This document shows, in pieces, positions 42,277 through 51,251 of a DNA stretch of 64,000 bases; within the stretch, counting starts at the first letter, position 1, and each line of letters opens with the position of its first letter. A program made the translations under genes and the position numbers. The notes beneath the pieces were generated by a model that was not told the DNA's origin, did no database searches, and saw only the letters and a program-made list of their open reading frames with translations. The DNA comes from Seleniibacterium sp963677135 (GTDB taxonomy: Bacteria; Desulfobacterota; Desulfuromonadia; Desulfuromonadales; Geopsychrobacteraceae): assembly GCA_963677135.2 (NCBI GenBank), contig CAXXLS010000002.1, forward strand, positions 62,001-126,000, written 5' to 3'.

Positions 42277-43299
42277 TCAGGATGTTCGCTTGAACTGTCC
42301 CGCCAACTCGACCTCCCTGCGGCTGCCGATATAGAGCGGCACCCGCTGATGAATCTCCGCCGGCACGATGTCAAGAATTCTGGTTTGGCCGTCGGTGGCG
42401 ACCCCGCCGGCCTGTTCCGCTACAAACGCCAGGGGACTGGCTTCGTAAAGCAGGCGCAGCTTGCCGTTATCCCGCTGGCCGTTTTTGGTTGCCCGTGGGT
42501 AGAGGTAAATCCCGCCTTTCAGGAGGTTCCTGTGAAAGTCGGCAATCAGGGATCCGACATACCTCCCGGTATAGGGCTTGTCATTGTCGGCATGGCTGCC
42601 CTGAAAGTAATCCAGCAGCTGCCGGTCGCCCTGGTCCCAGAATTTTTTGTTCCCCTCGTTGGCCGAGTAGATACCCCCTGCATCGGTGATCTTCAGCTTT
42701 GAATGGGACAGGATGTATTCCCCGACGGTGGGGTCGAGGGTAAAGCAGAACACCCCGTGTCCGGAGGTGTAGGTGAAGATGGTGCTGGAGCCGTAAAGAA
42801 TGTATCCCGCCGCGATCTGTTCGCTGCCCGCCTGCAGGAAATCGTCCTTGGTACAGCGCTCGCCAGGGGGGGATTTCCGTTTCAGCAGGGAGAAGATGGT
42901 CCCGACGGAAACGTTCACGTCGATATTGGATGAGCCGTCGAGGGGATCGGTGGAAATGATGTAATTGGCGTTGCGGGAGTATTCCTCTCTGGCTTCGATG
43001 ATCTCGTCGCTCTCCTCCGAGATGACGCCCGCGACCAGTCCTGTTTCAAGAATCCGGTTGATAAAAATATTATGGGCGATGACATCAAGTTTCGCCTGTT
43101 CCTCCCCCTGGACATTAGTGGTGCCCCGCTTGCCGGTAATGTCGGTGATCCCGGCCCTTCTGACGTAACTGGAGATAATCTTTCCGGAGGTGGCCAGCTC
43201 GTTGAAGATCCTGGTGAACCGTCCGCTCGCCTGGGGAAAATTCTTCTGGGTCTCGATAATGTGCTGGCTGAGTGTCGTTCCGATCTCTTCTGCAACCAT
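42277..43299 (-). CDS. fbp: Fructose-1,6-bisphosphatase, class I
   Basis: 340 residues, family length. Metal-site residues in VISEESDEII and ISTDPLDGSSNIDVNVSVGTIF, substrate site in GYILYGSSTIFTYTSG and the C-terminal AEQAGGVATDGQTRILDI. Removes the 1-phosphate for gluconeogenesis. Ribosome site GGAGGACAT before the ATG. The convergent small RNA terminator (bidirectional A/T arms) may also end this message. Confidence 0.95.
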   Translation of the reverse strand: MVAEEIGTTLSQHIIETQKNFPQASGRFTRIFNELATSGKIISSYVRRAGITDITGKRGTTNVQGEEQAKLDVIAHNIFINRILETGLVAGVISEESDEIIEAREEYSRNANYIISTDPLDGSSNIDVNVSVGTIFSLLKRKSPPGERCTKDDFLQAGSEQIAAGYILYGSSTIFTYTSGHGVFCFTLDPTVGEYILSHSKLKITDAGGIYSANEGNKKFWDQGDRQLLDYFQGSHADNDKPYTGRYVGSLIADFHRNLLKGGIYLYPRATKNGQRDNGKLRLLYEASPLAFVAEQAGGVATDGQTRILDIVPAEIHQRVPLYIGSRREVELAGQFKRTS

Positions 43300-43468
43300 A
43301 TGTCCTCCAAGGGGGTGTCGTTAAAAGGGGCCGTTCCGTCATGGGTGGCGGCGGATCCGTGAGATGTCCATTAAATAAAATAAACGGCTTATGCACAATA
43401 CTTAAGTTGTTTTTGCGTCCATTGGCAGACCGCTTTCCGCAGGTTTTTTGACCGGCGAAGGCATATCG

Positions 43469-43498
43469 TTGACATAGGACGTCATACGTGTTATGTCA
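43469..43498 (+). promoter_or_regulatory. Promoter with FadR/GntR operator before the regulator gene
   Basis: TTGACA (43469-43474), 17 bases, TATGTC (43492-43497). An inverted repeat TGACATA (43470-43476) / TATGTCA (43492-43498) covers both hexamers, so a bound regulator would block transcription of its own operon. Confidence 0.6.
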
Positions 43499-43592
43499 GC
43501 ACTCTGTGCAACCTGAGGCGCTCCCGGGTGTTGCCGGTCGCAGGGGCTTGCTATGTCAAGGTGCGGGACACCGCCCGGCTGCAGAGGACGAG

Positions 43593-44303
43593 ATGAAGAG
43601 AGTGAAAGAACCGCGTCGCAACAAAAAGACCCTGGCGGAACAGACGGCCGACCGCCTGATGGAGACGATTATCGCTGGCGAGTATGGGGCAGGGGAGCAG
43701 CTGCCGAACGAATTCCAGCTGGCTGAGCGGCTGGATGTGGGGCGCGGAACGATCCGCGAAGCGATCAAAATTCTCGCTTCCAGGCATATTGTTGAAATTC
43801 GTCGGGGCTATGGCACTTATATCGCTGAAAAGCCCGGCCGGGTCGATGATCCCCTGGGTCTGGCTTTCATCAACAATAAAAAGAAGCTGGCGGCCGATCT
43901 GTATGAACTGCGCATGCTGATCGAACCGCAGATTGCCGCCCTGGCCGCCCGGCGCGTGACCGCGGCGGGACTGGTCGATATCCGGAATGCCTGCCAGGCC
44001 CTGGAGGACAACATGGCCGCGGGGCGGTCCTGGACCGAAGAGGATGTGGCGTTTCACGAAGCGATCGCCAGGGCTTCGGATAACCAGGTTGTGTCCAATA
44101 TTATTCCGATCATTCATTCTGCGGTAAAGATTTTTGCCGAGCTGTACGGCAAGCCTCTGTCCCGGACGACCATCGAATCGCACCGCGAACTTGTCACGGC
44201 CATCAGTGCGCACGATGCCGAGGGCGCGGCCCGGGCCATGACCGAACATTTGCAGCGCAACACGATGTATCTCAATGAGTTTATTCAACAATCAGACGTA
44301 TAA
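43593..44303 (+). CDS. FadR-subfamily GntR transcriptional regulator
   Basis: 236 residues from the ATG at 43593 (GAGGACGAG upstream); the longer frame from 43488 overlaps the promoter. Winged helix about 10-75 (GEQLPNEFQLAERLDVGRGT, IREAIKILASRHIVEIRRGY), then an all-helical FCD effector domain with the metal/ligand His residues in EEDVAFHEAIARASDN and SHRELVTAI. FCD regulators commonly sense sugar acids, lactate or related hydroxyacids, matching the two enzymes downstream (27-bp gap). Confidence 0.92.
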   Translation: MKRVKEPRRNKKTLAEQTADRLMETIIAGEYGAGEQLPNEFQLAERLDVGRGTIREAIKILASRHIVEIRRGYGTYIAEKPGRVDDPLGLAFINNKKKLAADLYELRMLIEPQIAALAARRVTAAGLVDIRNACQALEDNMAAGRSWTEEDVAFHEAIARASDNQVVSNIIPIIHSAVKIFAELYGKPLSRTTIESHRELVTAISAHDAEGAARAMTEHLQRNTMYLNEFIQQSDV

Positions 44304-44330
44304 AAACAGCAGGAAGAAAGAGGAAAAGCC

Positions 44331-45413
44331 ATGAGTCAAGCAGGCCTGTCAACGATGCAGCGGGTATCCCCCATCGCCCTTACCGAGTTCACCCAGGCAG
44401 TCATCTGCTCCCTGGGGGCGCCTGGAGACCGCGCCCGGAGTACCGCGGACGCGCTGGTCGCCGCAGATATGCGCGGCATTTCGAGCCACGGCGTTGCCGG
44501 GGGAACCGGACTGACCGAGCTGATTGAGCGGACCCGCGCCGGAGCCATTGATATCGCTGCCCTTCCCGAAGTCAAAAAGACACCCGGGATGGCGGTTGCC
44601 AGCATGAATGCGAAGGGGGGGCTGGGCCCCTCCGCGGCGACCGAAGCGGCCCAGCTGGCCGGCGATCTGGCCGAGCAATTCGGGATCGGACGGGTCCAGG
44701 TTTATGATACCAACCATTTCGGAGCGGCCTGCGTTTATGTTGAAGCGTTGCTCGAGCGCGGGCTTGCCGCGCGCTGCGGCAGTACCTCCGGGGCCTGGAT
44801 GATTCCCTACGGCGGGAACCGGGTGCGCCTGGGAACCACCCCCATCGCCTGGGGTGTCCCCTGCGGGGATGAGGCCATCGTCATCGATATCGCAACCTCC
44901 CAACGCGCCGTGAGCCCGGCATTCCGTTCCGCCAAAGCGGGCGAGCCGATTCTGAAGGATTATTTCCGTGACAAAGACGGCCGTGTCCTCGACGGTATTG
45001 TTTCACCGGAACAGCTGGTGGGCGGTTCGGTTCTTCCCCTTGGCGGCGAGCAGTTCGGTTACAAGGGGTCGGGCCTGAACATCCTGATCGAGCTGGACAA
45101 TGTCATCGGAGGAGGGTCGTTGCGGCGGATTCCCAGTATGCGGGAAACCCCGGTCTGCAGGGTCTCACATGTTTTCGAAGCCTGGCGTATCGACGCTCTC
45201 TTTCCCTTCGAAGAGACCCAGCAGCGGCTTCAGGATGCCGTCCGGGACATCCGTGCCCATGGCGACGAAAACATGCTGATGCCCGGTGAACGTGAAGCAC
45301 GCCGTAAAGCGGATGCCGAGCGGAACGGCATCCCCTACGAACAGGCCCAGTGGGATGTCATTCGCAAGATCGCGGAAACAACCGGTATCGCCCCGGTAGA
45401 GCCGCTGTCATAG
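44331..45413 (+). CDS. Malate/L-lactate dehydrogenase-like oxidoreductase (Ldh2 family)
   Basis: 360 residues. Ldh2/ComC/YlbC fold: RGISSHGVAGG with the conserved His, VYDTNHFGAACVY, NRVRLGTTPIAWGVP, VIDIATSQRAVSP and the NAD site GYKGSGLNILIEL. Members oxidise 2-hydroxyacids (malate, sulfolactate, ureidoglycolate, sugar acids) with NAD(P). In the FadR-regulated operon with a LarA-like gene, a hydroxyacid or sugar-acid substrate is likely. Confidence 0.88.
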   Translation: MSQAGLSTMQRVSPIALTEFTQAVICSLGAPGDRARSTADALVAADMRGISSHGVAGGTGLTELIERTRAGAIDIAALPEVKKTPGMAVASMNAKGGLGPSAATEAAQLAGDLAEQFGIGRVQVYDTNHFGAACVYVEALLERGLAARCGSTSGAWMIPYGGNRVRLGTTPIAWGVPCGDEAIVIDIATSQRAVSPAFRSAKAGEPILKDYFRDKDGRVLDGIVSPEQLVGGSVLPLGGEQFGYKGSGLNILIELDNVIGGGSLRRIPSMRETPVCRVSHVFEAWRIDALFPFEETQQRLQDAVRDIRAHGDENMLMPGEREARRKADAERNGIPYEQAQWDVIRKIAETTGIAPVEPLS

Positions 45414-45504
45414 CGGGCTCGAGGAGAGTTCAGGGCGGTCGGCGTCAGGGTGAATTGACCTGAACCGGGCATACCTTTTATCCTGTCTGAATGGGAGTGT
45501 TGTT

Positions 45505-46788
45505 ATGAGCGTGGTTGACGATCTGTTGAAAAATATTCCTCTGCCGAAGATGTACCGGGCCCGTCAGGTCTTCAAGGATGATGCCATTGATGATATCCGG
45601 GCCGCCCTGGCCGAGGAGTTCAGGCATCCTGCCGTCAGTCAAAGCCTCAAGGCCGGGGATCGCATTGCCCTCGCCGTCGGCAGTCGCGGCATGAACCGGC
45701 TGTCCGAGCTGGTCAGGCATACCGTCTCCGAACTGAAGCGCCGCGGGGCGCTGCCATTCATCGTGCCTTCCATGGGCAGCCATGGCGGGGCGACGGCCGA
45801 GGGGCAGGAACAGGTTCTGGCGGAATTGGGTATTACCGAGCCGCAGGTCGGTTGTCCCATCGTCTCTTCCATGGAGACCGTCGAACTGGACAAGCTCGAC
45901 AACGGTCTGCCTGTTCTCATCGACAAGGCCGCCATGCAGGCGGACGGGATCATCGTCATCAACCGGATCAAACCCCACACCAGCTTCAGCGGGCCCCTGG
46001 AAAGCGGACTGGTGAAAATGCTCTCCATCGGCCTCGGCAAGCAGCAGGGCGCCGACTCCTGCCATGCCATGGGGTTCGGTCACATGGCGGTCAATATCGT
46101 GGAGATGGCCAGAATCAAAATCGCGAAGGCGCCGGTTCTGTTCGGAATCGCCACCATTGAAAACGCTTACGACAAAATGACCAGAATAAGGATTGTCCCC
46201 GCCGGGCAGATGATCGAGGAGGAAAAACAGCTGCTGATCGAAGCCAAGGCCAACATGCCGCGTATCCTGTTCAACCCGCTGGATGTCCTGGTCGTCGATG
46301 AAATGGGCAAGCAGTTTTCCGGTACGGGAACCGACCCCAATATCACCGGCCGGGCGGCAACCCCGTATCTTGATCTGCAGCAGAGAGTCACCAAGATGGC
46401 CGTTCTCGATTTAAGTGCCACCAGTCACGGCAATGCCACCGGGGTCGGCCTGGCGGATATCTGTACCCGGCGGTTAGTCGACAAAATCGATTTCGACGCC
46501 ACCTACGCCAATCACATTACCTCCACGGTTCTGACCCACGGCAAAATCCCGGTCACCATGAGAAACGATCTGCGGGCTCTGCAACTGGCGGTGAAAACCT
46601 CAAACTGCCTGGATTTCTCCAGATTGCGCGCCGTGCGCCTGCTGAACACCCTGCAGATCGAGAATATCCTGATCTCTGAGGCATTGCTGGCGGAAGCGTC
46701 CGCACATCCCGATGTCGTGATCACCGACGCGGTGCACGACTGGTCTTTTGACGACAACGGCAACCTGACGGATATCGGCCAATGGTGA
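45505..46788 (+). CDS. LarA-like (DUF2088) protein, probable hydroxyacid epimerase/racemase relative
   Basis: 427 residues, LarA length. N-terminal DUF2088 part about 1-230 (ALAVGSRGMNRLSELVRHTV, FIVPSMGSHGGATAEGQEQ, RIKPHTSFSGPLESGLVKM) and a C-terminal alpha/beta domain. The LarA nickel-pincer residues could not be confirmed by eye, and no larB/larC is in the window, so racemase activity is unproven. Follows the Ldh2 gene by 91 bp. Could racemise the hydroxyacid that the dehydrogenase then oxidises. Confidence 0.8.
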   Translation: MSVVDDLLKNIPLPKMYRARQVFKDDAIDDIRAALAEEFRHPAVSQSLKAGDRIALAVGSRGMNRLSELVRHTVSELKRRGALPFIVPSMGSHGGATAEGQEQVLAELGITEPQVGCPIVSSMETVELDKLDNGLPVLIDKAAMQADGIIVINRIKPHTSFSGPLESGLVKMLSIGLGKQQGADSCHAMGFGHMAVNIVEMARIKIAKAPVLFGIATIENAYDKMTRIRIVPAGQMIEEEKQLLIEAKANMPRILFNPLDVLVVDEMGKQFSGTGTDPNITGRAATPYLDLQQRVTKMAVLDLSATSHGNATGVGLADICTRRLVDKIDFDATYANHITSTVLTHGKIPVTMRNDLRALQLAVKTSNCLDFSRLRAVRLLNTLQIENILISEALLAEASAHPDVVITDAVHDWSFDDNGNLTDIGQW

Positions 46789-46850
46789 GCCGGGCCGCTT
46801 CCCCTCGCGGTCCTTTTGAAACGGCCCGAATTGTTATTCCGATCAGAGCG

Positions 46851-49817
46851 TTATGCTCCTGGTCGGTCTGAACTCCGGCTGTCCAGGACGTTCCTGACCA
46901 CTTTGAGCAGTTCCGGCATGTCCAGGGGCTTCACGCAGAAAGCCGCCAGGCCGAGACTGTGGGCCTGATCGGCGGTCATTTTGCTGCTGTACCCGGTACA
47001 CAGGATGATCGGCAACCGGGGCGAGATGGCCTGAGCCTCTCGAGCCAGTTCATCCCCGGTCATCTCGGGCATGGTCTGATCGGTCATCACCAGGTCGAAA
47101 CGGTCCGGTTCGCTGCGCAGCCTGGCCAGGGCCTCGCGGGGTCGGCTTTCGATCTCCACCTGATACCCCATATCCGCCAGCATCGCGCCGTTGACGCGGG
47201 CCAGCATCGCGTCATCATCGATGAGCAGGATCCGTTCAGAACCGCGAGGAAGTTCGTGGACGCCCCTGGCTTCCGCCGGTTTTCCGGCTGTTGACGCAAG
47301 GGGGAAATAGAGCAGGAAGGTCGATCCCTTGCCGGGGGAGGTCTCAACCTTGACCAGGCCGTCATGCTGCTCGACGATTCCCAGCACCGTGGACAGTCCC
47401 ATTCCGGTCCCCTGGTCGACATCCTTGGTGGTGAAGAAGGGGTCGAAAATCTTTTCCAGGACGTCCTTTTTGATTCCTGTCCCGGTATCACTGATCGCCA
47501 GACAGACATAGTCGCCGGGCGGGCATTTGAACTGGGCCGGAATGTTGGCGGCGGCGAGGTTGTCTTTCTGCAGCGAGATGGTCAGCGTTCCCTTCTCCTG
47601 CATGGCGTGAACGGCATTGGTGCAGAGGTTGATCATCGCCTCCTGGATACGGGTGGAATCAGCCATGATGGCGAGGTCGGGATCGGTCGGTTTCCGATAG
47701 TCCAGCTTCACCGAGGTCGGGATCGTCGAGCGCAGCAGCTTGCAGGTTTCTTCGATGACCAGGTCGGGTTGAATGATGCTCTTGCTCTGCATGTTCTGGC
47801 GGCTGTAGGTCATGATCTGCTGGACCAGCTCCCGGGACCGGTGAACACCGATGAGGGCATTTTCCAGGTAGTCGCCGAGGTTGGCCTCGGCAGGCATCTT
47901 CATATTGATCAGTTCCAGGTTGCCGAGAATGATGGCCAGGTTGTTGTTGAAGTTGTGGGCGATCCCTCCGGCCATCAGGCCGACGGCCTCCATCTTGTAT
48001 TTCTGGCGCAGCTGCTGTTCCAGTTCATGACGCTCCTCTTCGGCTTTTTTCTGCTGGGTCAGGTCATGCTCGATGGCAAACAGGTAGGGCTCTCCGTCAA
48101 TTTCAATCTGCTTGATGGCCGCCCCCACGGGGAAGGTCGAGCCGTCTTTACGGCGGTGAACGGTTTCAAAGGGGACGGTTTTCCCCTCCTGCACGGCCCG
48201 GAGGTCCGTTTGGGCCTGTTTTTTGTCAAATCCTTGAGGATCGAGGAGGGCAATCGATTGGCCGATCAGCTCTTTGCGGGTATAGCCATGATACTTGCAG
48301 GCCGACTCGCTCATGTCGGTGATGACCAGGTCGTCGTCACGCAACTGTAAAATCAGAACATAGTCCGTGATATGTTCAAACAGGCTGCGGAATTTGTCCT
48401 TTTCCGCCTGCAGTTTATGCTCGGCCTTCTTGCGTTCGGTGATGTCGCGGGTGATGCCGACGACCGAGGTGACGTGGCCATGCTCGTTGCGGATCGGGCG
48501 GGCGACGACCTCAATGTCAATGATCGAGCCGTTTTTGTGGTATTGCTGGAGCTCGATGGTTTCAAGTCCTTTTTCCATTTCCGGGGCGCTCATGACCAGC
48601 GCGATCCTCTCGCGCGCCTTGCGGAACGAATCCGGGGTCAGGATCTCCGCCAGGTTCATCTCCATGGCTTCTTCAGGCGTGTAGCCGCGCAGTTGTTCAA
48701 CGGAAGCGCTGTGATAGGAAAACTCGCCGCTGACTGGGTCGAGAATCCAGACGACATCACTGATATTGTTGGTGATCAGTTGAAACAGGCGCTCCTTTTC
48801 CCTGAGCTGTTCCTCGATCTGTTTCCGCTCGCTGATATCCCGAACCGTGGCCAGGATGCATTTTCCCCCGTCAAAGGTGATCAGGGATGCGTTGCATTCG
48901 GTGGCGAACATGTCTCCCGACTTGGTGATATGCATGGATTCGAACAGAACTTCGCCGGTCTCCTGAAGATGTCTGGTGTGCCGCGCAATTTTGTCCGGGA
49001 AAAAATGACCCGGAGCGATCAGGTCGGCAGCGGTCATCTGCAGAAACTCGTTTCGCGTATAGCCGTAGCGGTGAATGGCGGCGGAGTTGATGTCGATGAT
49101 ATGAGCGCGCATCTCAGCGGAAAATTTCATGAGAAATACGGCATCATTAAGGCTGTTCAGCAGTTCCTGGTAGTTTAGTCCGGGAACCGTACCCAAGGCT
49201 GGCGCCGGTGACGCATCAGCGGTTTTGCCTGGATTGTCCCCGAAAACGTCTTCGACCTGTTTTTTGGCAATGATATCCCAGCACAGGTCGGCCAGGTCAC
49301 CGACCAGATCACTGTCATCCTGATCATAGGCCGAGGGCTTGTTGCCGAGTCCCAACAGGGCGACCACCTGCTGCCCGCGGATCACCGGAACGACCATGGT
49401 CCGGAAAAAGGGGAGGACTCCGGCCAGGGTCAGGGGCCTGGCCGCCGGTCCGAAATCATTGACCATGACCGGTCTGGCTGACTTCAGGCAATCCTGCCAG
49501 GCGGGGGATCCGGGGATGCCCGTATCCTGGTCTCCGTTGGGCTGCGCTTTCTTCAGCAGGATCTCGGCCGCGCTCGACCAGCTCTGCCCCCGGATGCTTT
49601 TGCCGTCTTCGGCAAGGCAGCAGAAATACCCGATGCGGCTGTCCGTCAGCTTTTCAGCTTCGTCAACCAGGCTTTTCATCAGCTGGTCAAGGGATCTTTC
49701 TTCTGCCAGTCGGCAGAGCTTTTTACGAACGGCCAGAACCCGGTCGATCTTCCGTTTCTGCCTGTGCTCGGGGATTTTCGTCATGGTCTCAGTGCCTGTC
49801 TGATGCAAATGGTACAC
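46851..49817 (-). CDS. GAF/PAS hybrid sensor histidine kinase with receiver
   Basis: 988 residues from GTG at 49817, 4 bases after the stop of the upstream gene; an ATG at 49784 is the alternative. Order by eye: GAF about 30-190, three PAS modules about 225-345, 345-465 and 475-595, HisKA (EAVGLMAGGIAHNFNNNLAI, phospho-His), HATPase (NLCTNAVHAMQEKG, DTGTGIKKD, GTGMGLSTVLGI), and a receiver about 868-985 (LLIDDDAMLARV, LVMTDQTMPEMTG). No membrane segments: cytoplasmic. Last gene of the phosphorelay operon. Confidence 0.9.
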   Translation of the reverse strand: MYHLHQTGTETMTKIPEHRQKRKIDRVLAVRKKLCRLAEERSLDQLMKSLVDEAEKLTDSRIGYFCCLAEDGKSIRGQSWSSAAEILLKKAQPNGDQDTGIPGSPAWQDCLKSARPVMVNDFGPAARPLTLAGVLPFFRTMVVPVIRGQQVVALLGLGNKPSAYDQDDSDLVGDLADLCWDIIAKKQVEDVFGDNPGKTADASPAPALGTVPGLNYQELLNSLNDAVFLMKFSAEMRAHIIDINSAAIHRYGYTRNEFLQMTAADLIAPGHFFPDKIARHTRHLQETGEVLFESMHITKSGDMFATECNASLITFDGGKCILATVRDISERKQIEEQLREKERLFQLITNNISDVVWILDPVSGEFSYHSASVEQLRGYTPEEAMEMNLAEILTPDSFRKARERIALVMSAPEMEKGLETIELQQYHKNGSIIDIEVVARPIRNEHGHVTSVVGITRDITERKKAEHKLQAEKDKFRSLFEHITDYVLILQLRDDDLVITDMSESACKYHGYTRKELIGQSIALLDPQGFDKKQAQTDLRAVQEGKTVPFETVHRRKDGSTFPVGAAIKQIEIDGEPYLFAIEHDLTQQKKAEEERHELEQQLRQKYKMEAVGLMAGGIAHNFNNNLAIILGNLELINMKMPAEANLGDYLENALIGVHRSRELVQQIMTYSRQNMQSKSIIQPDLVIEETCKLLRSTIPTSVKLDYRKPTDPDLAIMADSTRIQEAMINLCTNAVHAMQEKGTLTISLQKDNLAAANIPAQFKCPPGDYVCLAISDTGTGIKKDVLEKIFDPFFTTKDVDQGTGMGLSTVLGIVEQHDGLVKVETSPGKGSTFLLYFPLASTAGKPAEARGVHELPRGSERILLIDDDAMLARVNGAMLADMGYQVEIESRPREALARLRSEPDRFDLVMTDQTMPEMTGDELAREAQAISPRLPIILCTGYSSKMTADQAHSLGLAAFCVKPLDMPELLKVVRNVLDSRSSDRPGA

Positions 49818-49821
49818 GGGG

Positions 49822-51249
49822 CTATTTGTCCTGCTTCTTCAGTCTCTGGTTCAGGGCCTGATGGGAGATGCCGAGCATGCGGGCCGCAATTGACTGGTTG
49901 CCCTGGGCCCGGTGCATGGCTTCGTCCACCAGCAACTGGGTCAGTTCCTTGATGGTCGGCAGGGTTTCCGTGAAGATGACCTTGGCGTCGCTGCCGGCGG
50001 CGGCCGATGAAGCGGACTCCTGCGGGAGATTGTCGGGGCTGCCGAGGGCTTCCTTGAACCGGGCCATGGACAGAACACCCTTGCCGTGAACACTGACGGC
50101 ATCGTGAACCATGGCCCGCAGTTCCCGGATGTTGCCCGGGAAGTGATAGGTCGACAGCAGGGTCACCAGCTCCGGGGGATAACTGGGGACCGGCTTGCCC
50201 AGGCTGGTCGCAGCCTCTTTGATGAAGTAATCGAGGAGCGGCGGCAGGTCTTCTTTGCGCTCGCGCAACGGCGGCAGTTCCACCCGGTGAGAATGAAGCC
50301 GGTAGAGCAGATCGCGCCGGAAACTGCCTTCGGCTTCTTTTTCAGCCAGCTTGTGATTGGTGGCCACCAGGATACGCGCTTTGCTTTTGCGGGGTTGGTC
50401 GCTCCCCAGGGGATAGTATTCCCCTTCCTGCAGGAGGCGCAGCAGTTTGACCTGGGAGGCCATGGACAAATCACCGATCTCATCAAGGAAGAGCACCCCG
50501 TCGCCCGCCTTTTCGATCATTCCCTGGCGGATCTTGTCAGCCCCGGTGAAGGCGCCCTTGACATGGCCGAACAGGGAGTCGCTGAACATCATGTCGTCGA
50601 GACCGGCGACATTGACGGCGACCAGCGGCTTGTCCGGAGCGCTCAGCTGGTGCACCGCCCTGGCGATCAGTTCTTTCCCGGTGCCGCTTTCACCAGTGAT
50701 CAAAATCGGCTCCATGCTGCTGGCGACAGCTTTCAGATAGTTGAAAATGCTGTGCATTTTAACGTTTCTGGATATGATGCCGCTGAACGCCGGATGGGCG
50801 GACGGGTCGCCGTCCAGGATCGTTGCGGAGAGCTGGCGGATCTCCTGCTCGAGGCGCACCTGCTTGAGAACTTTCTGGATGCCGGTGATGATTCTTTCCC
50901 GCTCATCGGTTTTGACGTAGAAATCTTCCGCTCCGGCCCTGACGCAGCGGATTGCTGTTTCCACCTGGTTCATGCCGCTGATAATGATGACTGGCAGCTC
51001 GGGATGGCGCTCGCTGAGCAGCCTGAGCAGCTCTTCCCCGCTCAAATGGGGCATGGTGAGGTCGAGGATGACCAGGCTGTAGACGCTTCTTTCAAGAAGC
51101 CCTTCGACCTCACGGCTGTCGTTGCACAGGGTGACGTTGGTAATTCCGGCCACCGACTTCATCGACATGGCCATGCTGCGCAGCCAGGGCAGCTCGTCGT
51201 CAACCATGAGGACGGGGTGTTCCGGATAAATGCGATGAGTTTGCGGCAT
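49822..51249 (-). CDS. NtrC-family sigma-54-dependent response regulator
   Basis: 475 residues. Receiver about 1-130 (LMVDDELPWL, phospho-Asp in LVILDLTMPHLSG), AAA+ domain about 165-390 with Walker A GESGTGKELIARAV, the sigma-54 contact loop GAFTGADK, Walker B LFLDEIGDLS and the Arg finger region FRRDLLYRL, and a C-terminal Fis-type helix-turn-helix (QSIAARMLGISHQALNQRL). An obvious candidate activator for the sigma-54 promoters in the window, although none is assigned. Two-base gap from the upstream kinase gene. Confidence 0.95.
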   Translation of the reverse strand: MPQTHRIYPEHPVLMVDDELPWLRSMAMSMKSVAGITNVTLCNDSREVEGLLERSVYSLVILDLTMPHLSGEELLRLLSERHPELPVIIISGMNQVETAIRCVRAGAEDFYVKTDERERIITGIQKVLKQVRLEQEIRQLSATILDGDPSAHPAFSGIISRNVKMHSIFNYLKAVASSMEPILITGESGTGKELIARAVHQLSAPDKPLVAVNVAGLDDMMFSDSLFGHVKGAFTGADKIRQGMIEKAGDGVLFLDEIGDLSMASQVKLLRLLQEGEYYPLGSDQPRKSKARILVATNHKLAEKEAEGSFRRDLLYRLHSHRVELPPLRERKEDLPPLLDYFIKEAATSLGKPVPSYPPELVTLLSTYHFPGNIRELRAMVHDAVSVHGKGVLSMARFKEALGSPDNLPQESASSAAAGSDAKVIFTETLPTIKELTQLLVDEAMHRAQGNQSIAARMLGISHQALNQRLKKQDK

Positions 51250-51251
51250 GA

